Part shown: in pieces, positions 11,880 through 22,599 of the stretch
Layout of the letters: the number at the start of each line of letters is the position of its first letter
How positions within the stretch are numbered: the stretch's first letter is position 1
NCBI GenBank assembly: GCA_016617855.1
Contig: JAECUM010004403.1
Span: 1 to 64,000 of the forward strand
Reading direction: 5' to 3'
Source: Megalonaias nervosa
Lineage: Eukaryota; Mollusca; Bivalvia; Unionida; Unionidae
DNA length: 64,000 nt
Made by a program: the position numbers and the translations under genes
Notes under the pieces: model-generated
What the model saw: the letters and a program-made list of their open reading frames with translations, nothing else
What the model was told of the DNA's origin: nothing
The model's database searches: none

Positions 11880-13165
11880 ATATAGAATATTGGTCATAAT
11901 TCGTACCCGGTTAGGAGTCCCAAGGTACCACAAAATAGAATTACAATTGCATGACGCATCTTGGTTTGTTCTTCCATATAAGCCTTTCTTGGAAATTGTT
12001 GGATAGCTAACACAAGACAATGCCCTCAGTAATTATTATCCCGTCAATACCACAGTTGGATTTATTAACAATGGCATCCTGGCATTGCTCAGCAGCACAA
12101 AATATTCCATCAACAGAAAGGAAATCAAAGCTATTCTTGACAACCTTGACATTACCACAACGATTATTGGACTCGCCCAGATACAGTGATGATTCCGCGA
12201 GATCCGCTGGCCCAATTATCACGTTTTCAAAGATACTTCTGATAATGCAGATTCTCCACTATAAATATATCAGAAACCTAAACTACGAAGTGCTCCTGTT
12301 AACGATGTAGATTCAGAACCTTTAGTACTGAGTACGTACAACAGTTTCGATGATGGATTTAAGCAGTGTGAAGCACAACTTCATGGAGGCTCATCAATCT
12401 AATTAAAATCAGATCTCCGCTGCCCTACTTGAAGATCTGACGACGACTGCTTTGGGGTCATGTTCTGGTGACCTTTAAATTATCCAATGGAAATGTAGCT
12501 TTCAAAAATATGAAAGTGAATCAAATCGCTCGGTGCACATTGATGCTCTTCATCCACACTGCTCAGTCTCCAAACGCGAAGATATAAGACTTCATCTGAT
12601 TGATAAAATTAGCGATTATGGTAATAACATATGTTACCAGAACATGACCCCTAAGTGGTCGCCGTCAGATCTTCATGTATAACAGTGGAGATCTGATTTA
12701 ATCAGATTGATAGGCTCATTAAGGTTTTCGTGTGAAGTCTGGAGTCATGTCAACACTGTCGTTCCTCGCACTCACCACATACACGCATCATCAAGTAACG
12801 GATATTATGGGACAGTTTACAAGGCAAATAAGTATCCAACCTTGACTTCATACCAAAACACATATTCCTTGCCTTTCAAACTATAAATGAGACAATGACC
12901 AAGCCTGTAGCAAGACTATATTTAACAAATTAGAAGTAACTGAAGCTTCTAGGCGGTTAAACGGTTATCAGGAACCCTCTGAAAAAATGTTGCTTGACTT
13001 CACAAATATATTGCATGTTCATGTCATCTGTGTTCGTATCAAAACTGATAGGTATGCAAATTTCCCAGCACTTGAATTGTTTAGGTGGTTCGTAGTCGAC
13101 ACATACATTCAAGCGCTTGGACATGCAGCATGTGACAATGGTTACAAATGATAAGTTATGATCCA
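11880..13165 (+). pseudogene. Polinton-like copy 2: major capsid protein remnant, split by a MITE
   Basis: Capsid-like segments appear in several frames. About 11930-11990 gives IELQLHDASWFVLP, 12055-12090 gives VGFINNGILALL, and about 12145-12174 gives DITTTIIGLA. After the MITE, about 12850-12890 gives a segment resembling the HIFVALQN region, and 12959-12982 gives NGYQEPSE followed by LLDF. Their counterparts in the 61929-63317 capsid are IELQVQDTSRYFLP, VGFVNNGIMALF, VATTIIGLA and NGHQEPSEDILLNF, in the same order. Frame changes, stops and the insertion make it non-coding. Confidence 0.8.
12395..12711. mobile_element. MITE copy A (hAT-like, 8-bp target duplication)
   Basis: The element begins CAATCTAATTAAAATCAGAT and ends with the inverted counterpart GGAGATCTGATTTAATCAGA then TTGAT. 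It is flanked by the direct repeat AGGCTCAT at 12387-12394 and 12712-12719. The interior is non-coding and resembles, in inverted orientation, the copy at 17341-17666. An 8-bp duplication suggests mobilisation by a hAT-type transposase; none is present in the window. Confidence 0.85.
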
Positions 13166-13524
13166 CTCTGACAAGATTCTGTTGTTGGAGGTCACGAGTT
13201 TACAAATGAGGGTCATTGATACGCTTTTGGAACATTGAGTACTTAGACATGTTGCATTTTTATTAATTATGTCCCATCATGAAGTTAAGGCCCATCATGA
13301 AGGTAAGGTTGGTCTTAATGAAAACTAGCTAACGAGAATTAAAAAATGATACAAAAACATGATCCCAGACTCACATTGAGGCTTTCTCTTATTAAGTTGA
13401 CTGCGATTGCCCCCCTGTCGTTGACTCAAGCACTATTTGATGAACTTAATGCGGCCAATGAAAAGAACACCTAGGTGACATTAAAATATCCAAATCAGTA
13501 AATACAAAAGTTCAGTGGAATATT

Positions 13525-14158
13525 TCCATTCCTCGCAGAGATTTCAGTGCTGTTATCAGCTGCAGTTCCAGTGGTTGCAAAACCGATTGCACTAGAAGCA
13601 GTCGGAACAGCATCTGGAATGTCTTTAAGAAAAGCTTTTGGTGGAAACATAAAGGATAAATGAATAAGAAAAGGTAAAGGTCTTCGATTATCAGGAGTAA
13701 CTTACAGAATACCCTCAGATGTCTTCTACTACCCAATTCAACTTGCAGAAGGCCTCGTCGCTAACCAATTTTGATTTACTTGCGATGGTAAAATCAAACA
13801 TTTTCAAGATGTCTTTATGCGGGTGAACATGAGTCTAGGATTCCACAAATAATGCAAAACGGTATTGTTAACCTAGATTTGACAACGGGACTAACATCCA
13901 AACATCTTTCATATTTTGACTTGTATTGGCTTGCACCGCCACTTGAAATTGTTGATTATTTAACCCGTGGAGCTAGAACCTATGGCGATAGCCCTGATTG
14001 ACAGCCATCATTTTATTAAACTCTGCTATTGCAATCTTTGTCGGATGGGCACATGTGTGGTCATGTTGTTGTTAAAGAATTGCATGCACTTGAGCGTTCA
14101 CCATCCCAGCAAATGTGTATTGAAATTATGTTAAAGTTTGCTAAACTTTATACAAAAT
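13525..14158 (+). pseudogene. Polinton-like copy 2: adenain-like protease remnant
   Basis: The N-terminal hydrophobic/basic part is readable at 13530-13720 (AAVPVVAKPIALEAVGTASG, then KGKGLRLSG) and parallels residues 87-137 of the copy 1 protease. Later segments include FDLYWLAPPLEIVDYL near 13916, matching FDSYGLAPPKEFLKYV, and MCGHVVVKELHAL at 14052-14090, where the Cys-Gly pair expected at the catalytic cysteine is still visible. Stops and frame shifts interrupt it. Copy 1 has lost this cysteine, so the two copies decayed independently. Confidence 0.75.
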
Positions 14159-14560
14159 GAATGTTAATATTTACTCAGATGTGGTACTGATGAAAATCTG
14201 AGCAGATTTTCCGCCAAAGCAGATTTATCTGAGTTTACCAGCCATATTGTTGCTGACACTGACCCAGGTGAACTTGTGAATTTTGAAGATCGAACTGGTA
14301 AACTTAAAATGCATAACATGATATTTGTGGTATCGACACGGCAACAACCTTTGGACTGAGTGTGATATGAATCGCAACCTCATCGACTATTATAGGTACA
14401 CCCAGTGGAATTGTCAGCTATATCGACTGGAACCAGTGTCGCAGATGATGCTGGTCAAATTATTTCGTTTTGGCTGCATTCTGGAATGTGTTTATTCCGA
14501 ACTTTTCATGGCAGCACTAAACAGTCTCAGTACAATTAATAACTCTACTTGATGGCTATT
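14159..14560 (+). pseudogene. Polinton-like copy 2: fibre-like protein remnant
   Basis: At 14261-14308 the segment DPGELVNFEDRTGKLK matches DPNELVVFQNREGKLK, residues 43-58 of the fibre-like protein at 60019-61011. It directly follows the protease relic, as in copy 1. The downstream part is scrambled and the right end of the element is not visible. Confidence 0.65.
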
Positions 14561-14979
14561 GAGGATCAAATAATTAGCATGGCCGACTTCGAGTTTGTGT
14601 TGGTGGAAATGGAAAACCACCGGCAACTCGGTGCACATATACGAAACCAGGGTGTTTGTGGATTTACAGACAGTACAAGTTGAGTAATTTCTTTTAAAAT
14701 AAAAAGAAGTTTACAAATACCAAAAACAAGCGCTGTACGTTGTATTTATCATGTCACAATCGCAAAGACGTGGTTTTAAAATAGAGTGGTAAGAACGGTA
14801 TTTTGTTGGTTACCAATTTAATTCACAGTCTTTTACTCTACATGACTATCCTCTGGCATGGACGCCTGTTGGTAACTTTCATGGATTATAATCCACAGTT
14901 CACATGCATACATGTGTGATTTCATGTGATCTGAGGACAAAGTCATGTTGGGTTGAGGGCTGTCACCTGTATCAGTAAC
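14561..14979. other. Unassigned DNA, possibly the right flank of copy 2
   Basis: A short frame MADFEFVLVEMENHRQLG lies at about 14580, but no similarity to copy 1 was recognised. No terminal repeat was seen. Confidence 0.4.
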
Positions 14980-15651
14980 TGTTACAACTCTATGGTCATC
15001 AACTAAGTCACAGAAAGAAGAGAAACTAACAAGTTTTGTAAAACATAACAAACAATTTAATTATCAATGTTCTAAAGAGAAAATTAAAGAGTAACATATA
15101 ATTATGAACTGAATCCAAAATAATCCTGAAAAGGTCATATTAAGATCCAAAAGAATGAAATGTTCTGAACAAATTTCAGATCCAAGAATATACTTGTCTG
15201 TCAACAATCCTGATGTGTCAACATGGTGTCGTCCAGAATGTTTTTGAGTAATTCACAATAGTTCCAAAATAATATTATAGTCCAATGAGCACCTTCTATT
15301 TCCACTGAATAATTCAAACATTTCCAAAGTCATTTTCATTTTAACTTTGTAAGGACAATTAATATCTAACCTAAAGAGGATTTTGAAATATTGGCAAGAG
15401 AGACAGAACTTTATCACCAGGTTGAAAAGTTCCTACCTTTGTACATTTGACCTGCTTAATTGTAACTTTGAGTGAGTAGACAGAAGATTATATCTTGCTA
15501 CTTCACAATCAGAGATAGAATTTAAAAGATTAGTGTCGGACTCCTGTCTTTAAAAACTTTTTCTGTTAACAATTCCAATTTTCCATGGATAATATGTCCA
15601 AAAACTAGTTCAAAAAAAAACTGCAACGGGCCATTGACAAATTAAACAAGA

Positions 15652-15885
15652 TCAACAATATTTGGAAACATGATGTAAGATGATGTAAAAATGATGCAAG
15701 AACTTCTGATAGGTTTTACTGACTCCTAAATGACCAGCCAAGGTAATTTCATGAGCTAAACAAGGAATTTCCTGTCTATATGACGTAGGAGCAACACTTT
15801 GATAGCTCTCTGACCACTCTTCACCAGCGGGTGCCTCTGGTGGTCTCGATTTTATCATAAGGACCCCATTTTCCAAAAATATCAA
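15652..15885 (-). pseudogene. Gypsy pol fragment: integrase zinc-binding region
   Basis: The frame contains LAHEITLAGHLGVSKTYQK followed by FLHHFYI, the H-H half of the H-H-C-C integrase N-terminal domain with the linker typical of Ty3/Gypsy elements. It ends before the two cysteines and before the catalytic core. It is a fragment of the element at 14980-17215. Confidence 0.7.
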
Positions 15886-16026
15886 GTTGTTATATTTGCA
15901 GAATCAGCTTCGCTAATAACCCTCTGAAACGAACAGGAGATATCAGGAACTTTTTCCTTTTCGACTACAAGTGAATGTCATTTGCCAGTCTGATTAGAAA
16001 TAAGAGAATGAGTAGTTAAAATATGA

Positions 16027-16293
16027 TCACAATAAATCAATACCTTTTAACTGATAAGTAACAGGAGGTGACCTCATCAAAAGTCTGACCAATGCATGTG
16101 TCAGCCACAGGAATAATTTCCTGAAAACATCTTTCTCAAGAGCGTGTTTTGCCATAGCTTTAGTAACTGCACAAGCAGAGCATAAATAAGGGATTTGATT
16201 TTCAATATGATCAACCTTTTTACCCAAACAAGGCTTGTGAGTTACAAGTGGATTAACCACAACCTTATCTCTAGCTAAGTCGTTGCCTAGCAA
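16027..16293 (-). pseudogene. Gypsy pol fragment: downstream of the aspartic protease
   Basis: It begins MLGNDLARDKVVVNPLVT, a segment that follows the aspartic protease in many Gypsy polyproteins (LLGNDLAG-type). The rest is of low complexity and unassigned. It is read in the same direction as the integrase fragment 140 bases downstream, so the reverse transcriptase region between them was deleted. Confidence 0.55.
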
Positions 16294-17340
16294 TAAAAAA
16301 CATCCTCAATGGGCAAGGAACTCACAGCGCTGATAGCCATTGGACCTGAAACTAGATGTGAAGACAAATTAATGTTAGTGAGTGGAATTTGAAGAAAAAC
16401 GCACTATACTCCCTAAACAAGAACACTTCCATCAGAAGAAGACTTCTCAGACAAAGGCAAAGTACCTGATAATAAAATATTCCGAGAAGCTCCTGCTTCC
16501 AATAATATTTTTAATAGGGATAGGATTGGCCGAATTATCAATAAGTGATATAGAACCTTTTGACATAAATGGCTTATAATTCTTCATAAAATCCGACTGG
16601 GGTTTATTTGACCCAGCAAATGTATTGTTTCCAATACCTGACTATGACCTTGACCTCTGAGAAATGAACACTTTCAATAGCTGTCTTTATTCTTTAGCAA
16701 TAATAAATAACGTACCCGTTCTATTTCCACTGAATAATCCAAACAACTGTTTGTCTTCTCAAATAATATCTAAATACAACATAAAATTCATTTGCAAACT
16801 CATTTTAACATATGAAATTAGAATCCAAAATAGGAATGAATTTGATTGTTCAGTTCTCTTCTTATATGAACCTTCAAGAGTCTGTAAGACTATTTGTCAC
16901 AACATACCTTACGGTACAGATCTAACTACTTAATCTAATATTTCAAAATACCTGTTCACGTGATCTAACCTATCAAATGGGAAATAACTTATTTCTTCTA
17001 AGAACCCACCTAACAGACTTGTCCAGTGGGAAACAACCCAAAACTTGTCAATAGATTTACAGTAAACACGTGCGTAAGCATCTATTTATAGATAATATGC
17101 AATTTTAAATCCATAAAATCTTAACATAGAACCTATGAACGTACGAATTTTCAATTAAAGATAATCACTACAATTTTCAGTCATGAATAAATATTTTTTT
17201 TTAAAATTACAGATCTACATCAGTCAAAACCCTTTATTATTACTCTACTGTTTGTGTGTATGTAAGTATAGCACGTGTGCATAAACATTCCCGACACTTT
17301 TTGTCTTCGGACAGTGATCAAAGAGCGGTTGCTGGATTGT

Positions 17341-17666
17341 CATTCTGATTAAAATCAGATCTCCACAGTTGTACGCGAAGATCTGACAGCGACCACTTAG
17401 CGGTCATGTTCATGTTCTGGTAACCTATGTTATTACCATAATCGCTAATGTTATCAGCCAGTTAGATGAAGTCTTATATCTTTGCGTTTGAAGACTGAGC
17501 AGTGTGGATGAAGAACTTGAATGTGTACCGAACGATTTGATTCACTTTCAGATTTCTGAAAGCTGCATTTCTATTGGCTAATTCAAAGGTCACCAGAACA
17601 TGACACCTAAGCAGTCGTCGTCATATCTTCACGTAGGACAACGGAGATCTGATTTTAATCAGATTG
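17341..17666. mobile_element. MITE copy B (hAT-like)
   Basis: The same family as 12395-12711 but in the opposite orientation. The left end is CATTCTGATTAAAATCAGAT and the right end GGAGATCTGATTTTAATCAG then ATTG. Flanks CTGGATTGT (17332-17340) and CTGTATTGT (17667-17675) form an imperfect duplication with one mismatch. Interior blocks such as 'gtcttatatctttgcgtttg' match copy A reversed. It is non-coding. Confidence 0.8.
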
Positions 17667-18128
17667 CTGTATTGTAGGCTGTGTCTTTGGATAGTGATCA
17701 AAAGGTGATTGCTGGATTATGGGCTGTGTGTATTGCACAAAAACGAAAGCAGGTAGCTGGATTGTAAATGTGGCGTATTGGATTTTAATTTAAAAAGTAA
17801 CATTATCATTCCCACAATGTTAAATTCCCGTTTGGCTCCAAGAACCCACAATGTTAAATTCCCTACAGTACGGCGTAATTTTTAAAACAAAATTCCCATC
17901 TGACTCTAGGGTGACCCATATATTAACTCATATCGACAAGCAAAATTGAGAGCAAAATGGAAACGGGTAAGAGCTGATTGGTTTATTTTTGGTGGTGGGG
18001 GTGTTTTTTTTTTAATTTACATTTCACACAACTACATCAACAACATGAGTGGAAACCTAACATTCGATCCTAAATCATGCCGGAAATACATCAAGAGAAA
18101 AACGACAAGAAGCACATGACATTCATTC
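17667..18128. other. Unassigned DNA next to MITE copy B
   Basis: Short direct repeats of 'gctggattgt' and 'cacaatgttaaattccc' occur within 17690-17870. No gene is visible. Confidence 0.5.
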
Positions 18129-20560
18129 ACGAAAGATGGACACCAGACTAGTAGAAACCGATACAGACAAGGCTGAAACACTGAACACAATCTGCGTTAT
18201 TTTAACTACTATTCCCAAAGGTACCAAAATGAGTAATACAGTAGTAACATGTTTAGGACTTCAAAAGTTGCTCTATGGTTTAAACCTATGAAAAACTTGA
18301 GGAGCGGATGATAAAATCGAAAAGTACTTAATGCACTATCTTCTGAGTTGGCATAAGTACTTACCTTTTAACAATCACTGAACATTTACAACATCCCAAG
18401 GATTGGTATCTGGCAAATAAATGGCATGGCCTAAAGAAAGGTAATCATGCAATGGCCAGTAAATACCGCCCAATGTCACTCACCAATGTTCTTTGCAAAA
18501 AGCTTAAACATATTGTCTGTTCTACATCATGAAGCACTTGGATAGCTATATGATAAACAGCATGCCTTACGGAAGTTGCACAGTTCGAAACACACCTTGC
18601 TAAGTTATTCATGATCGGGCTAAATATGTGGATAAAGGTGACCAAGTAGACATTTTGTATTTTTGACTTTGAAAAAAACCTTCTGACATGCCCCCCATGA
18701 ATTGTTAGAGTCAACTTTTCAATGTGGAATTGCAGGCAAAGCTCAACGCTGAATAGGCGCTTGTTATGTTTCCGAGAATAATATGTAGTGACAAACGGTA
18801 CCAAATCCGGCTGGTGTTTACGAGTCTATGCTCTTAAATAAGTAACAGAAAAAAAGTGAAAATCAACAAGCTTTGTGAAATTCAACAAATAATTTATTTG
18901 CATTGAATAGAAAAGAACATACGGTGTTACAAATTATATCCCAAAATAATCCTAGAATTACAGACACAACTCCTAATAATGTAAAATTCTGAATAAACTT
19001 TTGTAGAAATCCAAATTAAGTCCAACGCTGAAGGTGTTGATGTGTCTGTGATGAGCTTTATAATGTTGATGTGCCAACAGTCTTTTGTTGAAACACAGAA
19101 ATACAATTCCAGGTTTGAATTCACTGTAAATCCTAATGAATGTCTCTATCCAAGAATATTATTTTTTATGAGCACTATGTATTTCTAAAGAAAAGAATCA
19201 TTGAATTAAATAATTTGAAGAAATAAATTGCAAATGAATAATGGACACAACAATAATACAAATTTATTACTTAGCACTAGTGAATAATCTTTCCAGTGAC
19301 AAGATTGTATAGTCCCCTACTTGACCTCAGTTCACAATTTTAAAAAAAAGAACAAAAACGAAAAAAACAACAACAAAAAAAACAAAACAAAAACGTTACC
19401 TAATGGAAAATAACCTTCCAGAAAGTTCTTAATGATTACAGAATAAAATGTTATTTATAATTAGAAAGTCTGTTACTAAAATTTTAATATATAACCTGAA
19501 CAATATCAGGTAAATTGTAGTGGAATCCAAATAACTAGACCCAGGCTCAAATAAACATATTTGCTTCTATTAATAATGATCCTGATAATAAACTCATGCA
19601 TATAGAGAATTTTTTAGCTATGTATTAATTGTTTACAGAATAAAATAAAAATATAAAACAATAATTCAGGTCAAGTAGAAAATAAACTTGATTTTGGGCA
19701 AGGTTAAGTCCAATATACAATGTTACTTTACAATAGCATATAATGAAATATAAAAAATAAAAACTAACAAACAATGCAAATTAAAAATACTTAACACTGG
19801 TACAACGTAGCTTCTGGAGTACCGCAAGGAACAATACTTTGACCAGCATTCTTCTCCTAGGACAGCAGTGATATCCTAATTGAAATTGACTAAGAACGTC
19901 GACTAGTCGCAGATGACTGTATATGCTACAGATTAATCAAAACCGAGCAGGATACTAAGGAATTGCAAAAGTCGTTAAAAAAGCTTGGACGGTGGGTATG
20001 AAAATGTGGCATGCGATTCCAACCTAACAATTCAGCATATGCATAATGACAAGAAAGAAATGAAATAAAACCAATATGTCGTATTTATTGGAAGGTACTA
20101 TGTTAGAAACCCTCAATCAAACAAACTATTTAAGGGTCACAAATACTTGTGATCTGAAATGGAGCCTTCAAATTCAACTCGAACTTTAGGCCAATAAAGA
20201 CGTATATTGTCATCTTGCCCATAAAATGCGAAAGAACTCACTAACAAAGGATTGTTAGACCTATTTTAGAATACTCTTGTACAGTTTGGGACCCCCATTC
20301 CCAGTGTTTATAAGATGAAATTTAAAAGAATCCAAAAACCGAGCAGCCAGGTTTGTTACATCGAATTATGACTATGTCCCAGGAAGTATGACCTCGATAT
20401 TGGATAAGTTGTCTTGGAAACCATTATAAAGACGTAGATTGAAAAATAGATTAATATTTTTCTACAAAGGTCTACAAACAAAACAAGTGTACCCTTTCAT
20501 AATTTAATCAAGCCTAAAGTACCAGAGAATAAATCAAGGCGATATACATATATGATATCA
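18129..20560 (+). pseudogene. LINE (non-LTR retrotransposon) reverse transcriptase remnant
   Basis: Fragments in order on the + strand are: DKAETLN-type segment (about 18158), YRPMSLTNVLCKKLKHIV (about 18457), FDFEKNLL around the first catalytic block (about 18660), VASGVPQGT (about 19806), the ADDC region (about 19910, frame-shifted), PILEYSC and WDPHSQC (about 20260), and a KRIQK..ARFV-like C-terminal segment up to about 20450. This is the standard Jockey/CR1-type order. It is full of stops, and a solo LTR (18815-19796) sits between the NGTKSG and NVASGVPQG segments. Confidence 0.8.
18811..19800. mobile_element. Solo LTR inserted in the LINE, with 4-bp target duplication
   Basis: The LTR runs from TGTTTACGAGTCTATG at 18815 to TTAACA at 19796, 982 bases, with CTGG directly repeated at 18811-18814 and 19797-19800. 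The LINE reading continues across the duplication, confirming a clean insertion followed by LTR-LTR recombination. Its start aligns with the LTRs at 14980 and 24998. A-rich stretches inside (19340-19390) add low complexity. Confidence 0.85.
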
Positions 20561-20787
20561 TGCGCACGAACTGATAGTTACAAATTCAGCTATATTGTTT
20601 CTCCCCCCTCCCCCGCAAATATTAAGCACAACTGCCAAATCCTCAGAAAACCCAATTTAAAAATTTTAAAAGTGAGGACACATTTTCCAAAAATAAGTTC
20701 TTGTTGTAATGAAACAAATCTGACATTATGATGTAGCACCGAACGTATCATGATACACGAAGAACGAGCTTATAAGACTGTTTTGTA

Positions 20788-21104
20788 CATCCTACTCTGC
20801 AACCGCTCCCGTGGCCTAGCGGTTAAAGCGTCCGCCTCTGATGCGGGAGGTAGCCGGTTCGAACCCCGGCCGAGTCATATCAAAGACATAAATATGGTAC
20901 AAACAGCTGCCTCGCTATTCACTCAGCATTACGAGGTTTGTGTTAGGACTGCTCGGCCTGGTGTCAGGATAATGTGACTGGGTGGGACATCATGCTACAT
21001 GTCTGCGTTATGATGCCTCAGTGCTAGACATCACTAAACTGCCACACTGCAGACATTGTAGCGATATGACTGTACAATTGTTAAAGCTACGCTAAAAATC
21101 CAAA

Positions 21105-21144
<40 letters not shown>

Positions 21145-21156
21145 CCTATTCTGCGA
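20788..21156 (+). mobile_element. SINE family 1, copy A (tRNA-derived, CA tail)
   Basis: The body 20801-21143 starts with a tRNA-like head: A box around 'gtggcctagcggttaaagcg', an anticodon-like stem-loop, and B box 'ggttcgaacccc'. Then comes a unique body ending in 'gacattgtagcgatatgac' and a (CA)n tail. A 13-bp target duplication with one mismatch, CATCCTACTCTGC / CATCCTATTCTGC, flanks it at 20788-20800 and 21144-21156. Copies B and C lie at 44.5 and 45.5 kb. Confidence 0.92.
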
Positions 21157-22335
21157 ACCTATCACTTTTCACTACAAGAGACATCAAATGATTGGTTACA
21201 TAAAATTAAAAGAAAAGTTATAAAGCTGCTTCTAGACACTGCTAAGACGTTTTCTCGTTCATGTAAAACATAATTATATCCAAAATGATCTATACTTTAC
21301 AGTCACTATCAAAACTTAAATTCAATTTCTACCTACTGACACTAGCCGGTATACATGTAGACTATTGGACTCGTGGTACTAATTATATGCACAACTATGG
21401 ACCAATCTAAACATGGGTGACCATAACACATAGTATATTAATTTTAATGGCCCATAATTAATTACTAATGAAATGTAAAGTATTTGCGAAAGAAAGTGAC
21501 AAGATACTGTTGATGTAAATTTAGTATTTGTATAGACCTGACATAGGGATTAGCACCTTATTCGTTAGGCACGGTATATATAAAGCATTTCATGCACATG
21601 AAGATGACAAAAATATCGTTGCAGCGGGACATCTCGTTTTCACCACGCAGAGCTTGCATCAAGGATGTGTCTATGCTGCGGGTAGGTTTGATCATGACCA
21701 ATTAGAAAATAAATCAATCGAATTTTTAATATCGTAGTGCTGTCATAGGTTTACTATAGGAGTTGACTTAGTATATCGAGTTCTAAACATTGTTTGAAGT
21801 GCGGAAAAGTACTATTTTCATAGTATGGCAAAATTCTGTGCGTAGCGAAAGTTGATGATTACGGAAAGGAATTAGATAAAAATTGTCCCTAACAAAACTG
21901 ATGAAAAGAAAAAAAACTTTGGTAAGAGCCACTTTTTCTACAAACTTTTCATTTAATACAATGATTTGTCACAAGCAGTTACCAGAAGTATTCCATTGTA
22001 CAACCCTTTCAATATCGCACATTCCTTCCAAAAAGGCTATGATAGCCAGCGAGAGTTTGTTTCGGTTTATCTGCATTCAGACTTCTTTAGACAGTCGCAC
22101 ACACCCCACACCCCTCCAGGCAAGTTTTATACATCCTCCATATGGTGGCTTAATCAATTTGTACGTTTGTTTCAATATATTCTTTCTTTTTCAGTTTTCT
22201 CCAATGTTTAATTATTGATCTTTTCGGATACTGATATATTTAGATAGGGTCCCATTTCATTGTCTCTACTTTTACCATTGTTGTTTTCTATTAAAGGCCA
22301 ATTATCTATCATCTATCTTTTTTCTCTCATTAATC
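21157..22335. other. Unassigned AT-rich DNA
   Basis: Overlapping + frames near 21883-22218 are not supported by any motif. No RNA or transposon was recognised. Confidence 0.5.
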
Positions 22336-22496
22336 CGCGTCGACAACGGTTAATGCGCTTACAAGCTGTAACTACAGCCGTGTTTTCTATCTGCCATGTG
22401 CCTTTTCCAAGGACACTCCGAGACAGCCGACATGGACTAGATTGGGTGGGGATTACGAATCCAACTTTGTACCAACTGAGCTATCGCGGCTCCCTT
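22336..22496 (-). mobile_element. tRNA-like SINE fragment, family 3
   Basis: On the minus strand the sequence opens 'gggagccgcgatagctcagt' then 'tggtac', a good tRNA-type A box, followed by 'attcgtaatccccaccc' as a weak B-box region and a body with 'ccttggaaaaggcac'. The head is tRNA-like but the acceptor and T arms are poor, so it is read as a SINE and not a tRNA gene. No tail or duplication was defined. Confidence 0.55.
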
Positions 22497-22599
22497 TTTT
22501 TTCTAGAAAAGGTTTGCAAATTATCAATTGTCTGGTTTAAACAAAATGCCTGGAATATGATCACTGTCGACCTGTATGTAAGATGATCATCATATTTTA

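Larger units (their letters stand above)
10585..14560 (+). mobile_element. Decayed Polinton/Maverick-like element, copy 2
   Basis: A run of relics on the + strand matches genes of the larger element at 49-64 kb: zinc ribbon, then major capsid, adenain-like protease and fibre-like protein. The last three are in the same order and relative orientation as in copy 1. No polymerase, integrase or ATPase relic was found, so the element is internally deleted or rearranged. Neither terminal repeat could be defined. A MITE interrupts the capsid gene. Protein similarity to copy 1 is moderate, so this is a related lineage and not a recent duplicate. Confidence 0.75.
14980..17215 (-). mobile_element. Internally deleted Ty3/Gypsy LTR retrotransposon
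   Basis: LTR-like sequence starts TGTTACAACTCTATGG at 14980, alignable by eye with the solo LTR starts at 18815 and 24998. A second LTR-like segment lies from about 16715 ('ctatttccactgaataatcc', also seen near 15297). Between them on the minus strand are fragments of pol. The order is protease-side (16293) then integrase zinc-binding (15885), with reverse transcriptase and RNase H missing. The right boundary is approximate; no matching target duplication was found. Confidence 0.65.

Noticed and set aside
20801..20878. A functional tRNA gene
   Set aside because: The head has good A and B boxes, a 5-bp T stem and an anticodon-like loop, but the acceptor stem does not pair well and it is joined to a SINE body with target duplications.
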